DNA of 64,000 nt, from contig JACDTU010000003.1 in assembly GCA_022376465.1 (NCBI GenBank), positions 2,356,001 through 2,420,000 of the forward strand, in the 5' to 3' direction. The notes beneath the pieces were generated by a model. That model was not told the origin of the DNA. It made no database searches and was given only the letters and a program-made list of their open reading frames with translations. This document shows, in pieces, positions 44,351-56,722 of this stretch. The translations under genes and the position numbers were made by a program. Each line of letters begins with the position of its first letter. Position 1 is the stretch's first letter. This stretch comes from Cubamyces lactineus. Its lineage: Eukaryota; Basidiomycota; Agaricomycetes; Polyporales; Polyporaceae.

Positions 44351-45133
44351 TCAGACAGCATCCCACCACTTGCGGGCTTCTGTGTCGGACACCGGTGGTT
44401 CGAAGTACCGGCAACGCGACCGGAACGCTGCATGCAACTCTCTGCTTCACAAGAAGTCAGTCAGAAACAAAGTATGTGCACATACCATCGAATGTGCGCT
44501 TCCGAATGATGTTCTCTACGGTCAGCTCGTTGTGGATTTGGTTCCGCTGCGCATGCTCAGCGGCCGGGTTTCGATCAAAGCCGAGATATCTGACCTTCAC
44601 TTCTTCAGCGTACAGAATGCCCTTGGCCTTGCGTTGGGCTGAAGCATCGTCTCCTGCGTCCTGCAAGATTTGGCGCTTCTCGTCCAGGGAGCTGTCGACT
44701 ACGCCGACACAGTAATGGACAATGTCCGTCCGTCGTGACCAATTCGCTGTCTATATATCAGTGCACATACGGGCGACGTTAATGGTCGAGGCAAACGTAC
44801 CGACCAGCTCTTTCCATACATGTGCGCACGCTTGTTCTTCCACATCTCCTTTCCCGCCAAGTCCTTCCCTTTCCCTGTCACGGTACTGGGCAGTCGTGCG
44901 ATTCAATCGCATGTTGATTGTGTCATCCAACTTCCTGTACTGGTTCATCAGGTCTGAAGATCCGAGGTGTTAGTGTACACCGTGCGTGAGAGGTTCGTGA
45001 GCAGGGCCCTGGCGAACTCACCCTTGAATGCAGAGATATCATGGCATGTTGATGGAGATACGTGCACCGTCTTCGGTGTTAGCGAAGGTGCTTGGATGGC
45101 GAGACTTCCGAGCTGGGGTTGCTTTGGCGGCAT
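44351..45133 (-). CDS. Mix23/Cid2-like protein (caffeine-induced death protein 2 family)
   Basis: About 190 residues in five exons, all joints in phase: ISAFK-DLMNQ, KELV-ANWSRR, EEVK-RNQIH and FDA-FRSRC. Start MPPKQPQLGSLAIQA. Family blocks: KLDDTINMRLNRTTAQYRDR, GGKGDVEEQACAHVWKEL, ANWSRRTDIVHYCVGVVDSS, LDEKRQILQDAGDD, and RNQIHNELTVENIIRKRTFD. The four cysteines sit as in human MIX23/CCDC58: one near the N-terminus (STCHD), a pair 20 residues apart (EQAC, HYC), and one at the end (RSRCRYFEPP). MIX23 is a mitochondrial intermembrane-space oxidoreductase-imported protein affecting import; yeast Cid2 homologues were found through caffeine resistance. The C-terminus is TEARKWWDAV. Confidence 0.9.
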
Positions 45134-45762
45134 TGCATGCGCATGGGAGGGAGAACAGCAGCAAAGGGAGCCAATGACGCACCCATCGTTGGACCATAGT
45201 GCCGAGCGCCTGGCGCCCAATGCCGCGTGCGACTGTAGACGCCCGGCGCCCAAGAAGCCCTGTCACTGGTTGGACTTCTCCCTGATTCTCTGGTGCATCT
45301 TCTAAACGCCTCGCATTGTCCTTGCATCGCCATAGCGAACCCAGGGCAAAGGAACGGGCATTATCGTCCGGAGATTTGATTGAGCGGAGCGAACACAGTG
45401 GGTATCGATATCGGTATCAGTGAGTACAGACAGTACTAATCGAAATTGAATAGCGAGACGTGCGAAAGCGTGAAGAAACAGTTTACACAGTATATACCGA
45501 CAGCAACGATTCTAACAAGCACTGCGAAGCATAGAGATACACAAGAGACTTGGTATGGGATAGATAGATACACGGACACGAGAAAGTTAGGAAACAAGGT
45601 GCACAGGATCAAGAGAATATCATCAAGAGCAGAGATAGGTTGACCAGCCCGATGACGAGTTGATAGCGACGACGGAACGCATACGTGAGAACAGAGAAAT
45701 GGGAAGAGGAGGAGAAGCATAGGGGGCACTGCAGCGCAGCCTTGACCTTCAAGGTCGTCTGC
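45134..45762. other. Intergenic between two minus-strand genes
   Basis: This is promoter of the Mix23 gene and 3' flank of the C2H2 factor gene. AT-rich stretches around 45400-45640 look like 3' UTR. No gene is visible. Confidence 0.55.
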
Positions 45763-47570
45763 TCATGGGCGAGGGGCAGATGGCCCGGCGCCATTGCCGG
45801 AAACCTTGGGCACAGCTGCCTTGATAGCAGACCGACCTTTCTTCGTTCTGCTGGAGACGTGCCCGTGGAGTCGGAGCATATGGCGGTGCCGACGTGCAGG
45901 GTCTTGGAAGCGCTCCTCGCAATAGTGGCATTTGTGCGGCCTCTCCCCGGTGCTATCGTCCAGAACGTTTAGCACGAGCAGAACATGTGCGTCGTCAAGA
46001 GAAGGCTTACTGGGTGTTTAGGTGAGTTTGCAGGTTACTCTTCTGAGAGAACGCCTTCTCACAAATCTTGCACACGCATTGGCTGGGAGCATGGTTCAGA
46101 ACTCGCCATCTGTCTGCGATGAAGTTTCGCGCGCACCGTATCTGCAGATGTTTTGACTCAATGTGACGCTTGATCAGATGCTTCTTCGCTTCATAGATGC
46201 ACTCCACGATCCTATCTTTCGTGTTGGTCTTCCAGGTGCACCTCAAGTCCGCATTTTCGGGGTCCTTCACGTCTGGCGATGTGTACTTCAACCACTCGTT
46301 CTTCATCGCATTGTTGACGCGGTTCGCGGGAGGCTTCGTTTCGGCTGCCTTAGACGCCGATTGGACATCGTTGACCGTCGCAGGCGCTCCTGATCGAGGA
46401 AGTGTGGTTGCGCCACCAGAATTTGATTGATGATGAGTGGTCGTGTCGATGCTCTCTGTGCGCGATTCGACGTCGCTCTCATCTGATTCGAAGTCGATAT
46501 TCCGCAGGATCCTCTTGAATTTCTCCGTCCGGCGCGGTTCCTGACAGGTGGCGTCCTGCGCTGGCGCGGGGCTTGTGACCGTACGCCGTTCGGGATCTTG
46601 CCTGGAGTTGGGGCTGTATCGAGAGATCCTAAAGGACACAGGTCAACCACAGAAATGATGGGTTCGCATGGTATCTACCTCGGGTGCTTCAAGAACCGGT
46701 CTGAAGGGCTGACGGCAACGTCGCTGCGATGGTCGGCATGAGCCTGGTGGCGTCGACGAGGATATCCAAACTCACGCTGATTCTGCAGATGAACCCCTTT
46801 TCAGAGAAGCGGTGCGAAGAGGTGTAGGCGTGCATGAGGAAGGTGGGTGTTCCGTGCTACGGTCGGTCAGTACAGGTGCCCATAGGATGTGGCGCATTAC
46901 TTGCGTGCATACTCACATGGGCGAATCGTCCCCAGAGATCACGGATGGCGAACGCGATACATCGCTGTCGTCCTGCTGCGGTTTGTACTTGACGTAGAGA
47001 ATAGGCTTTACGCGGGGCGGCGTCTCGACCTTCGGGTTGAATCGGGGCCACATAAACGTTGCCGTAGGAAGTTCATAGACCGATAGGCTGGGAGCGCGCT
47101 GAGCACGACGCGAATTGTAAGTCGCGATCGCGTGTCGCTCGAGGAGCGAATCGCATCTAGGACAAAAACAGGTGAGCAAATCCACCTCCGTACATCCAAG
47201 GAAGAATCTCACTGAGGGTCGAAGAAGTGGGGTGGTGGCGACGGTGGCGCTGATGTTCCCGAAGAATCTGAAGGTGGCGATGGCATATCTTGGGTCGAGA
47301 GTAGTGAATCAAGCCCCCTTGAGTCGCGGTAAGTCCAAAGGTCGAGGTTTGCGGAGGACGTCCTAGGAGAGTGGAATGTGGCGCAAGTCAGCGACGCGCA
47401 CTTTTTGACGATCCAAGGGCGAAACTAGTTCGAGGCACGTTATCATGACCACCTGGATCCCGATTCTCGTGGTTTGGAAGGATATAAAGTGGTAAGGGGA
47501 TGGGTCGGACCAAACGCCACACTCACCTCCCGAAGCCCCCGCGTACGGAGCTGTCGCGCGGAGAAGTCAT
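45763..47570 (-). CDS. C2H2 zinc-finger transcription factor
   Basis: About 480 residues in seven exons. Start MTSPRDSSVRGGFGR, then a spacer SANLDLWTYRDSRGLDSLLS and proline-rich PSPPSDSSGTSAPPSPPPHF. Joints that stay in phase: GFGR-TSSAN, FDPQ-CDSLL, DSPI-TEHPP, ESA-DVAVS, KHPR-ISRYS and LNTH-TGERPHKC. The DNA-binding end has an atypical first finger-like segment (RCTWKTNTKDRIVEC, then HLIKRHIESKH) followed by two canonical fingers: CVCKICEKAFSQKSNLQTHL with NTH, and CHYCEERFQDPARRHRHMLR with LHGH, joined by the TGERPHK linker. The C-terminal tail is basic. Two tandem C2H2 fingers near the end are common in fungal regulators; the target is unknown. Confidence 0.88.
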
Positions 47571-49543
47571 GGCAAAGAGGGCTGTATGCTAAGTATCGTA
47601 TGGGACGCAGAAGAATGAATACTTGAGCACCCGATGCAGTGAGAGGAGAATTCCAGAGGAGAGGGGGAAGAGGTCTCTAATGTAAAGATGAGGGGTGGGA
47701 GGGAAGCTATAAGACCAGCGCGGGCAGTTGTCGGATTTTGAATTCTAACACGGCGGGCGCTGTGACGGCGCGTGGAAGGTCATCAAGATCTAGTAGAAGA
47801 GCAAGAATAGGGAAATAGCAGACGCCCTCCCTTTGACTAGGGCGAGCAGTCTGGGGCGCGTATCAGGACGGCAGCACAGCGATGGGCGTCGATTATGGAC
47901 AGGATCCAGCCAGAAAGTGCACGTCTCCGCTCATGTCGAGCAGCCGCGAAGACGGCGTTTTCCGTGATGGGGAGGACCCACACGAACAACAATGGCCAAA
48001 CAAACCGGCGGAATAAGCGAATCTCCCGTGCCCTTGCCCGTTTCGTACGAAGGAGCCTCAGAGAACGTTACCATATCATGTATGTGTGCACAGCGAGTCC
48101 ATTGCAGAGCCCAAGCGGACAAACATGGACGAGAATCACGGCGGCGAGGGGTAGACCAGCTATAAATGGGCGCTTGTTGCGGGCCGAGCGAGGCTCCCCA
48201 CGTGGGACCATTGATCGCGCGACAAATGCGTTAATTGACCCTGCGGCCGGTTCTCCTGGCGCCTCACGCCATGGCCACCCCGGGTCACCCTCAAGTGGGA
48301 ACTACACACCCTCGAGTTCCGCGCGCAGGGTGCTTCTCCATAGACTTAGTTCCGTTCCTCTATGCGTTTCGTCAAGCCGCTCAAAATCAAACTCGCTCCT
48401 ATCTCTGGCGCGTCTAGCAACGGTAGTGCCGGCGGTATCATCTTGATTTCAGCCTCGGACGCGAACTGTCACCACACCGTCAACGACAAGGCAAAATCGA
48501 AGCTGCTGCCATGACACCCCTCCGCGGAGGACTGTTTGTTCGCGTCCGGGGCCGTTGAGGGGAAGAGTCGTTGAGCTGTACGGCACGTTGATCTACATCT
48601 CTGAGAGGGTCCCGAAAAGCAAAGCGGTGCCAATAGGCTTTAGTGGGTGAGTTCACCAGCGGCACTGCTAGTAGAAGTCCGTCTACTGACGATCAAGCCC
48701 CATCGCTCGTATGATAGGGCATATCATGAGGCCTCAGACTTGCTGTGAACGACGGTCCACCATCCCGCATGCACCTCTAGCTTACCTACGCGGCACGCAC
48801 GAAAGCATTTCGGCCAACGTTGAGCTCGGGAGGTGTAGTAACAGAACGGCAGGCGCCGCACATCTCATGACCTACCTTTGACGCTGACCAGACTTCCCAT
48901 GGATTTACAGGGTGCAATCTTCCACTTCACTGATCGCAGGCCGATACCAATGGCAGCTGGTAAATGGGAATTCGAATACGATTGCGCTCGCGCGCCAACC
49001 TGGTGAATACTCAAGTCCCCGGTGGGTGCGCCATCCGGCCACAACGGTCCTTGAGAACGCTTCGATGTGGACAGGAAGTCGGAACCACAAGTGCTGCGTG
49101 GGCTCTTATCAGCCAGTGCCACGTTTTGCATATCCCTGCGCGCGCTCTCCAGCTCCGTTCAGCAGCGCGAGGCGCGGAAGCTGTCTGTTGACCGGACTGC
49201 ATGGCCCCCAGCACCCTCGCGGGTAACTCGGTCATCAAAGATGGCTAACAAAGGGTGACTTGTGTCAATATAATCATATATTTCTGTGCGCTAAGCTACT
49301 ATTACTGGAGGGAGGCAGTATAGTAAACTACTCTATGCGATACAAGATAGACGACTATGAATGATACACATCATGCTACATGATGCTCTAGATTATGAGG
49401 GGGGCTAGAATAGGCAAGTAGGTAGAGTGTAGAGTAGAAGGACGATTAGTTGATTCACAACGGTAGTGTCGAGTCCAAGAAAATGTGGAGGCAACTGTGC
49501 GTCCACGAAGGATGAGCTCAGGCGATCGAAATGAGGTTGACCC
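47571..49543. other. Long stretch with no convincing gene
   Basis: About 2 kb with the promoter of the C2H2 factor at its left end. The largest frame (183 codons, plus strand, 47895-48446) is Arg/Ser-rich with no motif. A short 51-codon plus-strand frame from 48361 (MRFVKPLKIKLAPIS) ends in an ordinary stop and has no signal peptide. I do not see transposon ends, tRNA boxes or repeats. A degraded gene is possible. Confidence 0.45.
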
Positions 49544-50115
49544 TCACGAGTTATCCGGAGTGAGCCCGTGCTTCTCATTGCAGTGGGACACCAGGACTGC
49601 ATCATTCGGAAAACGTATGCCGCATGTACGGCAAGGCCCTTGTTGCTCGCTGATGATAGCTTCGTCAGCGGCTTGTGTAACAAGGAACGAAAATAATTCG
49701 CACTGCATGGTGAAGTAATGGCGGACGAAGCGCGCGAGTTCCTTAAAATACCAACCGCACCGTTCACAATGCATAAGGGCGCTGTGCAGATACCGTGAGC
49801 TCGAAGGCTGAGGGTTGAACCGGCCCGACTGACGGCAATGCATTGTGAACCTCTTTGAGATGCTTTTGTATCTCATCTTCAGTCATAGTATTGCTCTGAG
49901 GACATCTGGGATGCGGCACTGAACAATAGTAGCGGCCAGGCACAGGTGAATTCCGCAAGTAGTTCTGAAGTCCCCTGCGGTGCATTGTGTGTCAGTCACA
50001 AAAAAAGTGTCAGAGCGCCGCGTTCCAGGCCAGCCAGTCGCTCTGAGCGATGCCATTGGGCATCCTCCCATAACGAAGAAGCATCGGAAAACGATAGTAC
50101 TCACGGAGGAGCCAT
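49544..50115 (-). CDS. Small zinc-finger-like protein of unknown function
   Basis: About 140 residues, reconstructed from three exons. ATG at 50115 gives MAPP, and a long intron joins to GLQNYLRNSPVPGRYYCSVP. The first metal-type motif reads C-x5-C then H-x4-H (CSVPHPRC to KHLKEVH). A 52-nt intron (donor GTATCT, acceptor TTTTAAG, near 49742-49793) is in phase and joins FELT to ELARFVRHYF. The last exon ends with a regular C2H2 pattern, CRTCGIRFPNDAVLVSHCNE with KH. If that second intron is retained, an extra CERC motif appears but the frame breaks. The short length and few fingers make a DNA-binding or adaptor role uncertain. Confidence 0.55.
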
Positions 50116-53100
50116 TATAAAGATTTCGTAGCGTACAGAGAATGAGTTTCAAGTGCCCTGAACATCTTGAACAACTCACGGAAAGTCATATATACGGAGG
50201 ATGGTACTGAGCGTTCGTATAGTGTTCAGCACGATCCATTGCGATGAAGAGGACCACATACCTCATGTCCCGGCGCACGCCTCGCTGCAGGATGATGCAG
50301 AGAGTTTCGACGCCGAGAGCGGAGGGGGGACTTAGCAAAGCGCTTGCTCTCGCCCGGGCTGCTCATTCTGAAGCTGTGTCCCATCGATTTGTGATCAGCG
50401 TGCTAGGGGAGAGACGAGGATGATACTCATCATAGCGAATAGGAGCACGCGGAGCGACGACATCCTAGGACAGAGCATCGTGGTTGTTTGTGGGTGCCAT
50501 CGGAGTGTGCGCCACAGGTGCTCAGCTCTAGCCCCGAGTCCGTCGTTCCCCGGGCTGCTTGAGGCGAGTCATAGCGGTCTTCCAAAGCGTCTTGACGTGT
50601 TCCGGGTTCGTAGTATTGAGATTAGCTGTGTTAGGAGACAATCGATGGCACTCACCGCCGGGTGAATTGAACCCTGCAAAATATCACGCACACGTCGAAT
50701 CACGCCCTGGCCCACTTACAGAGCATCTGAACGGCATGAAACTGCACAGTAGAGGTGTCCCTTCGCCCAAATGTCGTCGAACATGAGTAGCATGGGGAGT
50801 TGGGGAGTTGGATGGTTGTTGCAGTTCACGCGGAGGGCCTCCAAAAACGGGCACTGGAAATCGTCAACAGCGCGCGATGGGATCAAGGACCGACCACCGA
50901 GGTCGTGCGCCACCAAGCAGCAGAGCGCTGGAAAGCGCCAAACGTCCACGCGAGGCTGCGCGTGAGGACGTATTCTCTTGAGGTCGGACGTCCTCGTCCG
51001 TGCCTCGAGTCAGCTCACCAGCGGGTGTGGGTGCTGGCGCTGATGAGGTTCGCATTGTGGATGGAGGATTCGGAGGCGCGAGGCTTGATCGTCGACGATA
51101 GCTCCGACGCATATAGCGCCGGCGTTGACAGCGATATCGCCGCCCCTAGTGCTCGCTGACTGTTGAGTCGCCGCGAGCATCTGCTCGTCCTGGGCGCAAG
51201 GCCGCTCGTAACGCCGTATATCAGCCTATAAATGAGCATATCAGAGTGCGGTCACGTATCTATGAAAGTATCGGTATGAATTCTACTGTCCTTGGCTTTG
51301 GTTGCGGAGGACCACCGACTCGCGCCATGGACGGACCAGAGTCACGGACCCCGCCCGAATATGTGGGCGACTGTGTACACAAAACTTGCCAACAGGTAAA
51401 GATCAGATGTATCAAACGGCAGCTCCGCGCCGGATGAAGGTACGAGCGCAGGTACACACCGCTGAAGTTAGGTCCTTCACAATGAGCCTACCGGATGAGA
51501 GACGGTGAGCAGACCCGGTTCTCCAACGACGCTGAGGTCAAGGAATGGAGGTGTTGGAACCTGTGGCACTGAGGTAGATAGCGTTAGCACAGAGTCTCTG
51601 GTGAACCTCAATTTCTGATATGTTTGACAGAATGGTTGATCGTGTACTGGAGTCAGGAAGGGGAACCGAGGCAAGAGGGCACGTAGTAGCAAACGGGCGC
51701 TTGTCCAGGTGTGGTTCGTAGCCACGTGTAATGAGATGTCATCAGATCTAAAGCCACTCAAGGCTTTACGGGGAGATCTGGACATAGATCTAACGACTCG
51801 GAAGCTCGTACTAGTGGCAAGTTCAAATCGCTCTCGCTACCTGGTGTCGAATCCCGTAGGATTTCCTCTCGCACGCAGTATCATCGGTGCTTGTAACGCG
51901 ATAGTTATCTCCACCGCAGGCGACGACTCTGGCATGATCAGGGTTGAGGCTGTTGTATACGGGACGACCACCGCTGGTTATGATGATCATGTATCCCCGT
52001 GTCGCATAGCTATGTGGATGAGCGATGCGCAGCTATCGAGAGGCCATGATACACTCTAATCGATATGCAAGCTTAAAACCATAGTTCCCCCGACGGGCAC
52101 TATCCCTGCACCTGCGCCCGTGCCGTTGCAAGTTAGGCGTGCATGAACTGATCATGACTAGCGTAGGTTCCGTAGTACATAGTACTGAGCCCTGCTACGT
52201 ACACTGTAAAGGAAGAGTACGCGCGAGCTCGTGGACGCCTTCCGGACGAAGGCGTAGGTGCAAGCCTCGTTTACCATGATTCCGCCTAACGACGCGCTAT
52301 CGAAGAGCCAAAGTCCTGTCAACGCCCATGCGGAATCGTGTCCCAGCGTCGGCGGATCCCTCTTCGGCGAATCCAATCACACTAATTCACGGGCGAGACA
52401 GTGGATACACTGTACGAGCTAGCCTAGCAGCAGCGGTTAGAGTGCGACAGAAAGGGGGTGAGGTTTGGAACTTGAACATACGTGACTTCCCAGGCTAGAC
52501 ATAGACCGTTCGGTACGTGAATACGCCGGGGAAATAAGCGGGGACAGAAAGACAGGTGTCCGCGGTCTATGTGCGCTGGAGACCAGGTGAACACATATGG
52601 AACACGGGGGACGGTGCGCAGCAGCGGAGATGTGTTCGGCCAGCTTCCAAGCCACGGAATATTCACAGAATCGCATGGTGTCAATGTGAGGGAATGAATG
52701 CCATGGATACAGCGTTGTGTATCTCTGAGAGCCTTGGTGGAGCGTATCTTGCGCACTCGTACGGATATATAACTGGTCGTGGGTAAGACCGCCGTTTTGA
52801 CTGTGTCGGCTTTTGTATACTTTGTAGGAACGACATTCGCCCTGCACAATGATATCTCTCGGTCTTTTGGATTGTCAGGCTAGAAGCGGACGTTGCGGGT
52901 TGATTGAGCCTTGAATGACCAATTTCCATGAATACGGCAAGAGACGGGTCGGTTGGAATAGTTGTACTAATTCTAAACCAGGCTCTGACGCGTGCCACCT
53001 TCGTCATCAAACATATGCAATGAGATGATTGCAAGAGAGAGCGGCGTGGGTAGACCGGCCTGCGAATGGTGTTTGCGTTCGAGAAGCTTGCAGAATCAGT

Positions 53101-53525
53101 GCACGCATGGGCATCGGACAGCTACCCGGGCAGGGATCCCGAGCCCAACACGAGTGGACTGAGCGGTCCAAAAATCTGCAGAAAAAAGCGGGAGCAAGAG
53201 AGACCGACGGTTGTGAAGAAGAGCTGGCTGCGTCGTATATCAGACCGAAGGCTGTGGGGGATGATGGAGGGAGTCGGGAGAGCGATGGGAGGATGGAGGC
53301 CCGAATTGGGCGGCCGCAGCAAGCCGTTCCGAAGTGGCGAGGCAGGTAGACGCCCGGCGCGAGTGGCCGCCACTGCCAGGCTCAGCTCGTTCTCTCGCCG
53401 GAGGCTGGAACAACGCGTCTGGTCACCAACCACATCGATTTGCTGGCTTTGTCTCCCCCTCCTCCTCCCTGCTCGCCCTGAGCATGGGCTCATCACGCCC
53501 TCGACGCCCTCCTCATCCCCCCGCC
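50116..53525. other. Long stretch with no convincing gene, right end is the kelch-gene leader
   Basis: About 3.4 kb. Frames of 119 codons (50800-51159), 116 codons (51709-52059) and 141 codons (minus, 52424-52849) lack motifs, and overlapping frames on the other strand are of similar length. One short segment near 51385-51420 reads TCQQVKIRCIKRQ, faintly like a Zn2Cys6 finger but lacking the needed cysteines. The last few hundred bases are probably 5' leader of the kelch gene. Confidence 0.45.
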
Positions 53526-56500
53526 ATGGCCCCATCTTCTTCTCGGCGTTCTCAACATGTTTCTCTCGGTCTCTTGTTCTCATTCCTCTCGTCTTTCTCA
53601 TCTGTTCATGCCCAAGCCATCTCTACCGACATGGCTGTTCCGCCACTCCAGTGGATCAACCTCTCTCAGCATCTACAAGGCTCGGCCGCCCCGCCTCTCA
53701 AAGATGCTACGATCGGCTACGACGAAACGAACCGCGTACTATTAATCTTCGGTGGAGAGTCGCAGCAAGGCTTTCCAACCGATGGCACATACATGTATGT
53801 CTTGCCTCGTTCGTTCTGTGACATGTGCTGAATGTAGGTGCAGTATTGACCTTGAGAACCTTCGCTGGACAACTGCGCAAATGCCCTCAGGTCTGACCAA
53901 CTCCCCATCAGTTAGAGCTGCAACTGTAGGAGGAGATGATTCGGCAGCTAGCTAGTGAGTCTCTATCCGACTTATCCCAGACGTTCTCACGTTGTGCAGC
54001 CGCCACGGTCATGTAGTTATAGATGGCCGAGGTTCCAATGACGTCCCTGCAACTGATATTTGGGTTGGTATCCTCCGGTGTAGTATCGGTTCAAAGCTGA
54101 CTTTATAACACAGGAGTTTGACTATACCAGTCAGTTCTGGGCGAAGGTCGGAGTCTCACCCGGTGGTCCGTCAGGTCGATGGGGCGCGGTGGGTGGCATT
54201 GACCCTCGCGTAAAGTTCACCACCGATCCCAAGACGACAACTCCAAACAACACCTTCTACATGGCAGGCGGCTATGACGGGAAGACTACATATCCCTTGT
54301 CGGAGGTCTGGCAGTTGGAGGTGTCGGGAACACTATCCTCAAATTTACCAAATAGCGTGAGCGCCAGCTGGTCCCGCCTCAAGATCAACTCGGACATCAA
54401 TGCAAGAGTCTCTGTTGGGGGAACAGTTATAGGTCAGCAGGTTGTCGCTGTAGGGGGCTGTACGTCCGCTACGCCCACCGACGCCGTCGTGGGCGGATCT
54501 TGCGCCCTGCAAGATACCCAGGTGATCGACACTTCTACCGGGGATGTAAACAACATCGCCCCTTGCATCGCTCCTCGTGTCGATCCCGCGGTAGTGCCAA
54601 ATATGTGCCAGTCGTCCTCCAATTTCGCTAGGCAAGCATTTGTGCTTTTCGGAACCTTCAACAGCTCCCTATGGGATGACGGGGGTGGTTTGGAGAAGGG
54701 CGAAGTGGTAAGTGCCTCGTGCTTCTATGCCCGTGTGAACGCAACCTCAGTATTATTCTCCAGGCCATTTTGGACGTAGGAACAAGCGCATGGGCGCGGA
54801 TACTCCCTGCGGGAGACCCTGGCTCAGACGGCAAGGTCTCCTATCCCGTTCCACGCCAAGGTGCTGCCGCATTATCGTGGAGCTCTGCCCTGGTCGGGAA
54901 CGTTGACGCCGCAGACACCATCATTTTCGGTGGCCGTGATGCTAACGGAAACTATCTATCCGATATCTGGCTCCTGAGGGCTTACAACGCAACCCTGACT
55001 AGCACGAACCAAACTTGGTCTGGATTTGGCAGTGGAACGCTAACGAGCGGGGTTGATGCTCAAGGCCAGGGGGTCACCGTCCAGTATATCACCGAATGTG
55101 CGAAGGCGCTTTCGACGGCAACCCCTACGTCCGGCGCGCCCACGGGCTCGAGCACGTCGGGGGGTTCATCGGGATCGACTGGCTCGCATCAAACATCGCC
55201 ACCTTCGAGCACCATCGTATACGACACTTCGACAGTCCACAAGTCCACTGCGGCTATTTCTGTGGCACTAATCTTCCCTGCTTTAGTTCTATACCGACTA
55301 TCTTCTCCCACGTTTGGATTGACCCAGCCCTCGGAACATTACCTTGGTTTCAATTTTCTTGGCGCTGTAGTTGGCCTCGTCGCGTATGGTCTCGGCATCG
55401 CTGGTATCGCAACAGCTTTCACGTCCATGACTGCTACCAGCACAAGCGTGGTCAAGCGTTCGGTATCATCCAATATTCACCTACAAACAGCTCATGCGAA
55501 GGCTGGCCTAGCTCTGTTCGCTGGCATGTACGGTCTTGTTCCCCTTCTCCATCTCGTGGCACTTGCGATACGACGATTTGACGGTCGCGGAGACCGTGAC
55601 GCCGTCGAAGGCAGGCATCGTGCTGACTCAACCGTGGAGAAGCTGAGTATGAACGGCCGGGCTGCGAGCCCGTCCCAGCGGTCGGAGCCGCTGTCGCAGG
55701 ACGTCCCGATCGGAGACACCAAGAGGAGGGTGAGGTCATGGGCAGGCATAGGCACTTGGGCTGGGATCACGGGTCGTCGGTCGCACGAAACAACATCGGA
55801 GGATAATACGCACACGCCATCTCAGCGCTCCTTCGAGGTGGTCAACCGGCCGACTCGTCAGCGCCGCGCGAGTGGAAATAGCCTTGCCGCTTTCTCAGAT
55901 CCTCGGCCGACGCATACTCCACGGAATCTCAGCGACATGAGCTGGCTGGACCCGAGGCGCAGCACCAGTGGCATGGTAGGTCCTCGTTTAGGCAGTATCC
56001 GTTAGTCTATACTCAAATCATACGTACAGGGCGAGCTTGGCTATAACCTCAGCCCCATGGACCGCAGAGGGCAGGAGCCGTGGACACCGGGCACCACACC
56101 GATGGAGATCACCAGCACGAATGGTCTAATGGGTCACCAAAGTCCTGTGGCGCACCCTGTCCTCCCTACGCCATTCGAGGGCTTCGTCCATGTCCTCTTC
56201 CACGCGTTGCTCCTTGCGTTGTCCGTTCTCTCGCTGATCGCGCTATGGCAGCGCGGCCCACGAGCCGTCTTTGGAGTGTACCTTGCATGGACGGTCGCCT
56301 TCTACATCGTCTTGCTCTCTCTCGCGTGGAACGGATATCCTCGAGAGTCCATCCTGACCGTCATTCTTAGCCGCCTGCGCGCGGATCCCGTCGCGTTTTC
56401 TCCTGTTCCTCGCGGCGGCTCGCCAAGCGGCTCGCGACCCATGTCTACGATCGAATCCGTCGCGGTACCGTTCCCATCTGAGGGTCGCGGCCCGTATCAT

Positions 56501-56722
56501 CACCACCAACCCCCCTACCGCGCGGCGCTCAGTGCCGAGCACGACTATCCCACCTCGCTTTCCCACGGCCACGAAGTTGATGACGACGAAGAAGTGGACG
56601 AGGACACGCGGCAGCGCAGAATCGAAGAGGAGCTCAGCCGCCGGGAGGTGTCGATAGTAACAGTACCCAAGCGGCGATTGTACGTACTCAACCCCAACCC
56701 ACCCGAGGACACGACGAGTTAG
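53526..56722 (+). CDS. Kelch-repeat beta-propeller fused to a multi-pass membrane region
   Basis: About 880 residues. Start MAPSSSRRSQHVSLGLLFSF with signal peptide cleaved near VHAQ; in-frame upstream ATGs also exist. Kelch-like blades are seen as RVLLIFGGES, TFYMAGGYDGKTTYPLSEVW, QQVVAVGGC and DTIIFGGRDANGNYLSDIW, so the lumenal or outside part is a galactose-oxidase-type propeller without visible copper ligands. A Ser/Thr/Gly-rich linker follows, then about five membrane segments: AAISVALIFPALVLY, FLGAVVGLVAYGLGIAGIAT, AGLALFAGMYGLVPLLHLVA, VHVLFHALLLALSVLSLIAL and VFGVYLAWTVAFYIVLLSLA. Cytosolic loops are Ser/Arg-rich and the tail is acidic then basic. His residues beside the third and fourth segments (TAHAKAGL, FVHVLFH) recall cytochrome b561, a tentative likeness. 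Joints near 53791, 53954, 54063, 54708 and 55976 are in phase. Confidence 0.85.

Noticed and set aside
47895..48446. 183-codon plus-strand frame
   Set aside because: Arg/Ser-rich, no motif, and no conserved block; GC-rich DNA opens such frames by chance.
50640..50700. tRNA B-box-like GGTTCAATTC on the minus strand
   Set aside because: The flanking bases do not form a T-stem, and no A box or acceptor stem pairs with it.
51385..51420. Possible Zn2Cys6 finger (TCQQVKIRCIKRQ)
   Set aside because: The spacing C-x2-C-x6-C and the second cysteine set are missing.
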